From NCBI GenBank assembly GCA_018398815.1, contig CM031595.1:45293521-45357520 (forward strand): a stretch of DNA of 64,000 nucleotides, given 5' to 3'. Source of the stretch: Conus ventricosus (taxonomy: Eukaryota; Mollusca; Gastropoda; Neogastropoda; Conidae). Numbering within the stretch: the first letter of the stretch is position 1; each line of letters begins with the position of its first letter. Under the pieces are notes generated by a model. That model was not told the origin of the DNA. It saw only the letters and a list, made by a program, of their open reading frames with translations, and did no database searches. The translations under genes and the position numbers were made by a program. Below, one piece after another: positions 13,601-64,000 of this stretch.

Positions 13601-14516
13601 TTTTTAAATCTTTCCATCCACACACACACACACACACACACACACATTTTTCAAGCAAGTCATCTGTTTCTAGGCCAGCTTGGCAGACGAGATGATGGAT
13701 GTGCTGGCAAGCAACCCGGAAGCTTTCCCACGTCGAGCTGCTGTCCTGCTCCTCACAGCTCTCATCTCTCGTTGGTCTCTGTCATCACCCACCTCATCTC
13801 CAACAGACAGATCTGCACAGAGAGGCAAAATCTGTGCTGCCATGACTGGTGCTATGAATGACTTTGACTGGGATGTCAAACTCAAGGTGCTGGATTTCTG
13901 GGAGAAGTTGGCAGCTCCTTTGTTTCCTGATAAGGAAGACGTGGAGGGCAAGAATGGTTGTGATGTGAACATCTCCAACCAAGCCATGACATCTGACAGG
14001 AAAAGAACAGCACCAAAGCTGTGTGGTAGAGTAAGCTGTGAGGAATATCGTGACTTGCTTGAAACTCGGTTGACAGATGGTTTAGGGCAGGCATTGTTGA
14101 CTGGTGCTGAAGACTATGATTCAGCGGTCAAACAGAAGGCTCTCCACATGCTGGATTTAGTGCAGCAACAGATGCAGACTGAGGAACATTCACCAGTGAA
14201 GGCACAAAGATTACAGAAGGAATCTGGTGTTGTGAAGTCTGGTAGCACAGGGCCGACAGGTGAACAAACATCAGACAGAGAACCTTCACGATCCTCTGCA
14301 TCTGTTGATCATTTCTTGTGTTCCGTGTCGCAGCTGAATCCTGGCCGTCTGCTACAGCAACAGCGTCAAAGTGCTGACGAGTATGATGGGAAACCAGCCT
14401 CTCTGTTAGAAGATGTGATGGCAGCTGTCAAACTGGCAGCTGTTGCCAGTGAAGTGACACTCATGTCTGAAGACGAGTTTGAGGATGCTGATGACATGTT
14501 TGTTGACTGTTATTAG
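1190..14516 (+). CDS. BRAT1: BRAT1, 3' portion of gene (multi-exon)
   Basis: BRAT1 is a HEAT-repeat scaffold that binds ATM/BRCA1 in DNA-damage signalling and the INTS9/INTS11 Integrator nuclease (family knowledge). Exons seen: 1190-1616, 3185-3304, 5839-6027 (or from 5853), 6896-7070, 9599-9675, 10748-10787, 11062-~11162, 11830-12028, 12786-13031 and 13674-14516. Diagnostic segments are a VQWEIRDTTLELIRYV helix in the 11830 exon, NPEAFPRRAAVLLLTALIS in the last exon, and an acidic tail ending DDMFVDCY like the vertebrate protein. The N-terminal exons lie before the window or were not recognised. Phases disagree between 12028 and 12786, and between 3304 and 5839 unless the second AG at 5851-5852 is used, so a small exon may be missing. 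Several introns carry transposons. The gene ends about 3 kb from the convergent WDR90. Confidence 0.88.
3185..3304 (+). CDS. BRAT1: BRAT1 exon
   Basis: The acceptor TTTTCAG and donor AG|GTATTA flank 120 nt. The phase fits the preceding exon (AT|G gives Met). It encodes a helical segment, EEFLKKEILSPVIQMMSEGG and then KGLLVIAAFVKN. Confidence 0.8.
4061..5541. mobile_element. nonautonomous foldback element with ~32-bp inverted ends
   Basis: The left end reads CCAAATGCCTTATCCCCACT (4061-4080) and the right end is its approximate reverse complement at 5509-5541, about 80% matching over 32 bases. The ends and some internal blocks (such as AAGGAAAAGGAGAAAACTGA near 5378) match the element at 47240-50390. 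No coding sequence is visible, so this looks like a deleted relative. It lies in the BRAT1 intron 3305-5838. Confidence 0.55.
5839..6027 (+). CDS. BRAT1: BRAT1 exon
   Basis: The exon opens after a GT-rich tract and CAG and closes at AAGCAG|GTCATT. It is open throughout in the frame giving RFGRLISLLLYSIKQ. Using the first AG (start 5839) enters in phase 0 and clashes with the previous exon. Using the AG at 5851-5852 (start 5853) restores the phase, so the start is uncertain. Confidence 0.72.
6650..6676 (+). repeat. poly-C tract
   Basis: A run of about 25 cytosines in a BRAT1 intron. Such tracts are prone to length errors in assembly. Confidence 0.9.
6896..7070 (+). CDS. BRAT1: BRAT1 exon
   Basis: Acceptor TTTAAACAG, donor TTTGG|GTAAAC, 175 nt, phase 0 to 1. 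It encodes a helical HEAT-type stretch including SDGLVRLMASASLTKDDENW and ending HRLLSSLLDLLQQDSCLG. Confidence 0.82.
7366..8977 (-). mobile_element. hAT-type DNA transposon, internally deleted
   Basis: The ends are inverted: CAGGGGTGATAGTACC at 7366 and the complement of CAGGGGTGCTAATTTTCC ending at 8977, typical of hAT termini. Flanks are TATATATG and TATAATATG, an approximate 8-bp target duplication. One truncated transposase frame (7827-8690) is inside. It sits in the BRAT1 intron 7071-9598, antisense to the host gene. Confidence 0.72.
7827..8690 (-). pseudogene. truncated hAT transposase-like ORF with BED-like finger
   Basis: A 287-residue open frame. Residues ~35-95 hold a BED-like finger (CFCVPCNKTLLY with H-x5-H spacing near HAEDVDH). 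Residues ~115-240 carry a hAT-like segment with RGSTTYTTVHGVAHAMKKEL and FSLNIDEATNSNNDKIVNVL, the latter resembling the first catalytic-Asp region. The C-terminal dimerisation (hATC) domain is missing, since the frame stops about 460 bases before the element end, so it is unlikely to be active. Confidence 0.68.
9599..9675 (+). CDS. BRAT1: BRAT1 exon
   Basis: Acceptor TTTGCAG, donor AGG|GTGAGG, 77 nt, phase 1 to 0. The split Asp codon joins the previous exon. It encodes LTLQQCTEVLGSLMRIMRRP, a single amphipathic helix. Confidence 0.78.
9842..10494 (-). pseudogene. BED-finger transposase N-terminus, frameshifted
   Basis: Two overlapping frames together resemble the N-terminus of a hAT/ZBED-like transposase. 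Frame 10129-10494 begins with a basic region and has a zinc-finger pattern, FCVYCLTDINISHSG then H-x6-H. Frame 9842-10255 continues with TRAEVMLTETLVKLNVPLSA and KAAFPDSAIAKNYSCARNKT, a conserved block after the BED finger. At least one frameshift near 10150-10230 separates them, and no catalytic domain remains. Confidence 0.62.
9843..10604 (-). mobile_element. hAT-like element with 15-bp TIRs and 6-bp target duplication
   Basis: Perfect inverted ends CAGACCTGTTTACCC (9843-9857 and complement at 10590-10604) are flanked by identical TAAAGT hexamers (9837-9842 and 10605-10610). The inside encodes a BED-finger protein remnant on the minus strand. It lies in the BRAT1 intron 9676-10747. Confidence 0.72.
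10748..10787 (+). CDS. BRAT1: BRAT1 small exon
   Basis: A 40-nt exon between CACAG and GTAAG, phase 0 to 1. It encodes GSVLYMRVSIRTA, which resembles the short helix that follows the proline/serine loop in vertebrate BRAT1. Confidence 0.6.
11062..11162 (+). CDS. BRAT1: BRAT1 exon (3' border uncertain)
   Basis: The acceptor CTTCCAG enters in the phase left by the 40-nt exon and gives QIQKKVFISLELLELSQQHF and RYLLKLEFL, strongly helical. Two donors keep phase 0, GTGCTC (end 11162) and GTGCAT (end 11168). A stop follows at about 11205 if neither is used. Confidence 0.6.
11467..11580 (+). repeat. diverged ~57-bp tandem duplication
   Basis: Two consecutive copies share TAACATCATACATT, then A/GAGGACAT, TTCATGCA or TACATGCA, and AGTATTTCAAA. 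The copies start near 11467 and 11526. Intronic; function unknown. Confidence 0.7.
11830..12028 (+). CDS. BRAT1: BRAT1 exon with conserved WEIRD-type helix
   Basis: Acceptor CATTTTCAG, donor TTTCAG|GTTGGT, 199 nt, phase 0 to 1. The segment VQWEIRDTTLELIRYVIG matches the WEVRDSALEFL block of vertebrate BRAT1, one of its best-conserved HEAT helices. Confidence 0.85.
12786..13031 (+). CDS. BRAT1: BRAT1 exon
   Basis: Acceptor TTTCAACAG, donor GAG|GTAATA, 246 nt, read in the frame giving LVDHHLLRLAWSCTKYGASY and ATAISLATSLTLSPFWDIF. It enters in phase 0 although the preceding exon leaves in phase 1, so an unrecognised exon or a frameshift lies between 12029 and 12785. Confidence 0.8.
13618..13646 (+). 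repeat. BRAT1: (CA)n microsatellite next to BRAT1 last-exon acceptor
   Basis: A run of CA dinucleotides ends about 28 bases before the acceptor at 13672-13673, in the usual branch-point/polypyrimidine zone. Length variation here could influence splicing (inference). Confidence 0.85.
13674..14516 (+). CDS. BRAT1: BRAT1 terminal exon and stop codon
   Basis: The acceptor GTTTCTAG follows a CA repeat, and 281 codons run to TAG at 14514-14516. NPEAFPRRAAVLLLTALIS and DFDWDVKLKVLDFWEKL match the GFPRRAV and DLDWEVRA blocks of vertebrate BRAT1. A Ser/Gln-rich linker follows, then SLLEDVMAAVKL and the acidic end DDMFVDCY, comparable to the vertebrate -DEADCY terminus. Confidence 0.93.
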   Translation, partial: ASLADEMMDVLASNPEAFPRRAAVLLLTALISRWSLSSPTSSPTDRSAQRGKICAAMTGAMNDFDWDVKLKVLDFWEKLAAPLFPDKEDVEGKNGCDVNISNQAMTSDRKRTAPKLCGRVSCEEYRDLLETRLTDGLGQALLTGAEDYDSAVKQKALHMLDLVQQQMQTEEHSPVKAQRLQKESGVVKSGSTGPTGEQTSDREPSRSSASVDHFLCSVSQLNPGRLLQQQRQSADEYDGKPASLLEDVMAAVKLAAVASEVTLMSEDEFEDADDMFVDCY

Positions 14517-15924
14517 TGTCAAGGCTTGATTACATGTTTTTTGATTGTTATCGGTATCAAGGCTTGGCCAGATACATGCTTTTCTTGTGAGAACACAAGA
14601 ATCTACACAGTTTGTGACAATGTTTGGAGGCAGTTGGTGGGGATGGGGGGGTCCTTTTGTGTTTGTCCGCAACCCCCTCCCCCCTCCCACCGATATCCCC
14701 ATACAGGGAGCTATCATTATCACATTTCCATTTTGGTCTCAGACTTCTAGAAAGTGCTTTGCTTTAACTTATGTGGCATCAACTTGATACTGGAGATAAA
14801 ACTAGCTTACAAGACATAATTGTTAACGCTGAACAATTAAGTAGTGGGGGAAAACAAGTGCAGGCTAACAATTCTTCAGTCGTTATAGTAATGACTTGAC
14901 AAAGATTTGAACTTTTTAAAAAAAAAAAAAAAAAAAAAATTGAAGATGAAGAAAATGGGGGAATATATTAAAAATATGAGAAGCCCTTCACTAGCTGCCT
15001 GAGGGAACCATCGTAATCCCTCTCAAAGGCACATTTATTTGTATTGCCTGCTCCTAGGCCTTTCGTCCGCTGGATCGGACTCATCAGGGAGATACTGCTA
15101 ATTGTGTCTGCTCTTGGTGTCAAATAGAGACACACCACAGTCCATGATTCTGTGGTGTTCTCACCACCAAGGGTTCGAAAAAAGAATCCAACAGCAGCCT
15201 CAAAGCAGCCAGTGAAGGGTAATAAATGGAACAAAGCAAAAGTGTGGAGAAGAAAAAAGTCGCTGAAAAACTAAACACATTATTCAAACAGTATAAAATA
15301 TAGGGGACAATCTTTGAGCCTATGCTTGAGGATCCATTCAAGGATGCAAGGGAGATCAAAAGACATAATTGTTAAGTGGATTAACTCTACATGTGCATCC
15401 AGGAGCTCAAGTCACACTCGACTACAATCAGATGTTGAAGCCTATTACTTTCCATCTTGCCCGATGTGTTTTGAGCTTTACCTGTACCCTGCATGGTCTG
15501 TTTTGAGCTCTACCATCCAAGCCTATATATGAATATAGATCTCCATTATTACAAACTCTGTACTGTTCTTTTTTATTCCACTTGGAATCATTTTTGTGCT
15601 GTGTTAATTTTATTGCCTTCCAACCTGAAATGATGAGCTATTAATGTAAATACTGTCCTTCTCAGAAATTCAGTTATAACTAGTATCCTTGAATAACACA
15701 AACAGCAAATTTATATGAAAATTTATTGATCACCGCTTGAGATGAGCATCGGCCATATGCGTTATGCAATTAAATGATCACAGTTAGCTAAGAGGCAAAA
15801 TGTTCAGCTGTGATAAATAACATTCTTGTATAAAGTTTGTCCGTTTTGGTTGCATGCATTCGACGGCAATGCCCCACAAATAATCTTTCTCAACACTGAA
15901 ACCAAGCTGTCCTTTAACACACTG

Positions 15925-15958
<34 letters not shown>

Positions 15959-17579
15959 AATATTCCTGCAACTACTCAGGTGGTGGTAGTGGATATTTTT
16001 TTGTGTGCAAGACATCAAACTACTTAGTTGTTGGTAACACTTTTTTTTTTCAAAATAGAAAACTCAGAGGAACAGGTTATTTTCATTCACTTGTTTCTTC
16101 CTTGTTCATTAATTTTTTGCCTGCGTGTTCTACTGAACAAAAACTTATGTTCCTATTCAAATTGATTTGTCGGTCAGTTACTTGCATTAACATTTGTTTG
16201 GGATTTAAATCACATGAAATTTTGCATAAGAATTTAAGTTGTGCATCAACTCTGTCTCTCTATGGAAAATTTGAAATCCTTCCTAAGGCGCCGACTCCCC
16301 ACACCCTTGTTGCTTAACACACTGCCACTAGTTTCAAGGGAGTGCAGGATACCCATACAAATCTACAAGACTTCTAGCTCTAAACTGTCCATAATCATGT
16401 CATTCATAGTCACACTCAACAAAAGAACAATATTTCACAATCAAGTGTTATCCTAAAATGGCATTCTAAACTCTCAAAGCTTCCAAAATGATCAATATGG
16501 TTACGAAACTGAGGTCACCTTTGACTGACTTTACAGGACAGTTGAGGGTTAAAAAAAGAATTATGTTCCAGTCCTGTAACCCAATTTCATAACCGGTGAG
16601 ATTCGTAATCATAAAGGCACTAATAGACATTGCTGTTTAGTGTGTTTTAGGAAAATTCATGGCAAATCTCTGACCATAGTACACTTGAAATAAACAGTTT
16701 GAGATCCAGTCCTGATCAACTGGTGCTTGTTTTACAGTCTTCTTCCACACTGAAAATGACAAACATAATAGGAATGACCATGCCTAAACACAGGTGGCAA
16801 ACTGCTAAACTGCAAATACCTATCTCATAGGTCCAGCAAAACAAGCCACTCACCACTGACATCTAAAATACATTTTTCAAAATATATAATGTCTCCTCAA
16901 TATACTTTTTTTTAATCATCTGCAGCCATAGTCATTCTGATTGCATACATCCAATATAACTGAATAAATTCTATTTTTAAAAAAATCGATGCATTAAAAA
17001 GACAAGTTCATCTAAACAGAACCGTATACAAGCATGCTACTGTCTATGAACTATACAAATCATTCTGTATCAATGTTCTACAGCACCACCTCAAACTGAC
17101 AATGTTAAAAACACAGAGGAATGGTGGAATAATTTAAACATTACAAACAAAAGACTGTACTACATGATGCACAATAATACTATCAATTACCAACAAAAAT
17201 GTATTGAACAAGGCAACAAAAGTTTCATTTGCAAATGTCTGTCTTCAAGGTGGCCATTTTTGATTGACCTGGTGCTTGCTTGATCTGCTAGTTCAGCAGG
17301 AACAGTTGATGCCAATTGGTTGCATTCTCTTGAAATTGAGATCAATCTGATGAAGTTTACTTTAAGTGGAAGAGTAGGAAGAAACTCTAGGGAGAGGCTG
17401 ACAGCAGGTCTTCAGAGAAGAAACCCCCCCTCAGACAGGTGTTTCAGCCCTGAACTCCTTACACTCTAAGGGGCCAGACCACATCCAGGTCATGACTCCC
17501 AGACGCCCTTCTACTGCCACCTTCTTTCATTTTCCCCTGGCGCTGGCACCGTTTCCTCTTATTCATAGGTGGGTTAAAC
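14517..17579. other. intergenic region between convergent BRAT1 and WDR90
   Basis: No protein-coding exon was recognised. It holds the BRAT1 3' UTR (polyadenylation site not identified with confidence), an A-tract at 14919-14938 and a T-tract at 15927-15957. The remainder is AT-rich unique-looking sequence. Confidence 0.6.
15927..15957 (+). repeat. poly-T tract
   Basis: Roughly 30 consecutive T in the intergenic region. It could be the complement of an old poly-A tail of a retroposed copy, but no retrocopy is recognisable beside it. Confidence 0.85.
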
Positions 17580-17585
17580 TTTATT
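17580..17585 (-). terminator. WDR90: WDR90 polyadenylation signal AATAAA
   Basis: The plus-strand TTTATT is AATAAA on the minus strand, 213 bases after the WDR90 stop codon. That is a sensible 3' UTR length. No alternative hexamer lies closer. Confidence 0.6.
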
Positions 17586-17797
17586 GTCTGAATCCCTGAA
17601 GGTCTTTGTTGTGTTTTTAAGACTGCTCTTTGTCATATTCAGTCATAATGCAAAGGCAGCTACACAGGCTGTTGAGAGCTGGAATAACGGCTCTTCCACA
17701 TGGTCTGTTGCCAATGCCTACACCATCCCAATATCACAACAGTCAGGACTGCTTTGTTGTCAACTATACCCATGGCACAGAAGCAGCATCGACAGCA

Positions 17798-62083
<44,286 letters not shown>

Positions 62084-62424
62084 CTGCAAAATGCAACACG
62101 AAACAGATAAACATTATAGCTAAAAAATGTTCAAAGTATGGTTAAAATGGAAATCTGTTGTGTTTGTGTCACAATAATTGAACACAGCAATCTGAATAGA
62201 ATATGTGCAAAAATTATGCAACATCTTTCTACAGTATTCAGCTAATAAATATGTATCTGACATATATTTTATACTTTAAATGGGAGTTAACACAATCATA
62301 AAAGAGCATGCAGGCCGAGTTGTGTTCTTTTAAACATTCAGCATGTTCACTTTCTACTTCTTTTATAAGCACACTACTATCTAATGTATGTTCTCAACAG
62401 TAACAGAGTATCAGTGATACCATA

Positions 62425-62560
62425 TACAGCGAGACCGGATGTAAGAAAGTCCGTCGGACCCACATTTTGTCTTTCATACATCCGGTCTTTACTAAATCCG
62501 GTTAACCGGATGTATGAAAATATTGAGGATCGACTTTCATACATCCGCCACGCGTCTTTT
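62425..62560. repeat. palindromic MITE-like segment
   Basis: GACCGGATGTAAGAAAGTCC at the left, CATACATCCGGT (about 62475) facing ACCGGATGTATG (about 62508), and TTTCATACATCCGCCACGCG at the right. The repeated ACATCCGG units in both orientations suggest a small inverted-repeat transposon. Confidence 0.5.
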
Positions 62561-62932
62561 ACTTGATAAAAGTAGTTTTTTTTCATATCATTTTTTGTAT
62601 TTATTTGGGTTTTTTTTTATGTTTAAATGTTTTGATACATATCCTAGTTAGAAGAAAAGGTTTGTGAATAACAAGTGGAAAAGTACATGTACTTTCATAC
62701 ACACAATCAGACAACTGGTAGAAAGAGCAACTGTTTGTGTAAGGAACTGTTCTGCTTTGCATGTGCCGTGCACTCTCCGCCCCCCCCCTCCCCTCCCTCT
62801 CTCTGTGTATGCGTGTCTGTGTGTGCGTACGTGCGTGCGCTCGCGCGCACGTGTGTGTATGTGTTTGTGTGTGCACAACTGTATTGTGTGTGTTCCCTCC
62901 ACAACCCTTTTGCGCTTTTGACGATGTTTTTG

Positions 62933-63304
62933 GTCACACCCACGACCAAAGCCTCTGGTTTCTAATTGTACAAAAAATGCCTTCCTGGCTATTATGGCTC
63001 TTCAGTTATGACAAATTTATAACAGGTTAAAATGACTGAATAGACAAACAAAACAAATTATTAATGGAGTTAAACATAAAATCAGTTTAATGGATAAAAT
63101 CAACAACAACAACAACAACATAAAATACAACAACATAAAATACAACAACATAAAATACAACAACATAAAAAGAAAACAACTGATTCACATCCATGACCAA
63201 TGTCTCTGGTTATAAATGTAACAAAAATGCCTTCTGGCTGTTATGGGTCTTCGTGACGAATTTATAACAGGTTAAACAAAATGATTGAATGGACAAACAA
63301 ATTA
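62933..63304 (+). repeat. diverged ~125-bp direct duplication with a 15-bp minisatellite between
   Basis: CACACCCACGACCAAAGCCT (62935) and CACATCCATGACCAATGTCT (63187) start two similar blocks that share AATTTATAACAGGTTAAA. Between them are four units of the 15-mer CAACAACATAAAATA (63106-63170). Confidence 0.75.
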
Positions 63305-63378
63305 AGCAGAACAACTCATTGACAGCTATAGAATCTGGATAAAAATTAGTTGGTGGGAAGTTTTCAGGGCATCCTCAT

Positions 63379-63880
63379 TTAGATTACCTTTGTGGACACC
63401 ACCCGCTCAAAATGGCCACAAACATTTCGGAGGTAAATGTTCTCCTCGGACCTGTCTACCCCATTTATCGGGAAAAGGGGTGGGTGTGGCAGCCATCTCC
63501 GCGAGCATTCGGAAGTGGCTGTGTACACCACAATGGTGGTTTGAAGGAGGGTGGCAGCCGCCAATATCTCTAACATCCGACCCCCATGAACGGGTCGGGG
63601 GTGTTTGTGAGCGAGATAATCACCTACATCTCCATCCACGTATGCAGAGAAAGCCTGGTGATTCCTGCACATCATGTCGATTATTTTTCTCGACAACCAT
63701 GTGCTGGGCCTGGCTACCACATAAATCAAGGCTTATGGCACGATACAGGCAGTTTCCATCCCCTACAATGTGGTTTAAACTCCGAAGGGACCCCAGATCT
63801 TGGGTTGGACACCGTTCGGGCAAAAACAAAGGGCCCGAAAGGCCCAATCTTGCACACTGGCGAACCCTCCATTTCCACAT
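63379..63880 (-). pseudogene. OTU-type cysteine protease fragment, frameshifted
   Basis: Frame 63620-63880 has LNHIVGDGNCLYRAISLDLC, the OTU catalytic block (Asp-Gly-Asn-Cys). After a one-base frameshift near 63700, frame 63379-63729 continues with RKIIDMMCRNHQAFSAYVDG, MLEILAAATLLQTTIVVYTA and ends GHFERVV, where the catalytic His is expected. OTU domains act as deubiquitinases; animal transposons including Helitrons often carry such domains, so a transposon origin is likely. No flanking helicase or nuclease is visible. Confidence 0.6.
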
Positions 63881-64000
63881 TAGTGGGATGAAAGGCTAGA
63901 GGCTGCCCCTCGTGTGCACCACAAATTTTACTTCTCCTTCTTCCCCCCGTCTTCCCATTTTCTTTTCTCTCCGCTACAACTGCCCCTGTCTCCTCCCTCT

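Noticed and set aside
13670..14094. Minus-strand open frames across the BRAT1 last exon
   Set aside because: Antisense shadows of a well-supported coding exon.
63390..63899. 169-codon plus-strand frame
   Set aside because: It is the antisense shadow of the OTU fragment; only the minus strand shows conserved motifs.

Overview
This is a eukaryotic (metazoan) genomic window. Genes are split by GT-AG introns of a few hundred bases to several kilobases, dinucleotide microsatellites are abundant, and transposable elements fill much of the intronic DNA. The mix of DIRS-type tyrosine-recombinase retrotransposons, hAT-like DNA elements, tRNA-derived SINEs and long GT/GCGT arrays suits a marine invertebrate, most likely a mollusc (inference; nothing here fixes the species).

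Two host genes face each other tail to tail. On the + strand (about 1190-14516) is the 3' part of BRAT1, the HEAT-repeat partner of ATM/BRCA1 and of the Integrator endonuclease. Its last exon ends in the same Asp/Glu-rich, -DCY type C-terminus as the vertebrate protein. On the - strand (62083 down to 17798) lies nearly all of WDR90/POC16, a many-bladed WD40 protein of the centriole wall. I traced 37 exons whose splice phases join without conflict into about 1,640 codons ending in LVWDVTL-stop. One further possible cassette exon sits at 58317-58475. The N-terminal CFAP20-like domain is not in the window.

The WDR90 introns are loaded with mobile DNA. The intron 31678-43896 holds two complete DIRS-type retrotransposons side by side, DIRS-A (31739-36720) and DIRS-B (37236-43850). 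Both are in the sense orientation, and each shows 5' ITR - gag - RT/RNase H - tyrosine recombinase - internal complementary region - 3' ITR. The intron 47063-53018 holds a decayed tyrosine-recombinase element (47240-50390) split by a 2.0-kb solo-LTR-like insertion with a 5-bp target duplication, followed by a hAT-like element (51230-52807). BRAT1 introns carry a hAT-type element (7366-8977), a second BED-finger element (9843-10604) and a foldback relative of the 47-50 kb element (4061-5541). The end of the window (63379-63880) has a frameshifted OTU cysteine-protease fragment.

The strongest unusual observations are four. The DIRS termini allow the circle junction and the empty target to be deduced. 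DIRS-A is inserted in a tandem duplication that copied a WDR90 splice acceptor. Three elements share exact or near-exact 6-bp target duplications. Two GC-AG introns in WDR90 are supported by phase.
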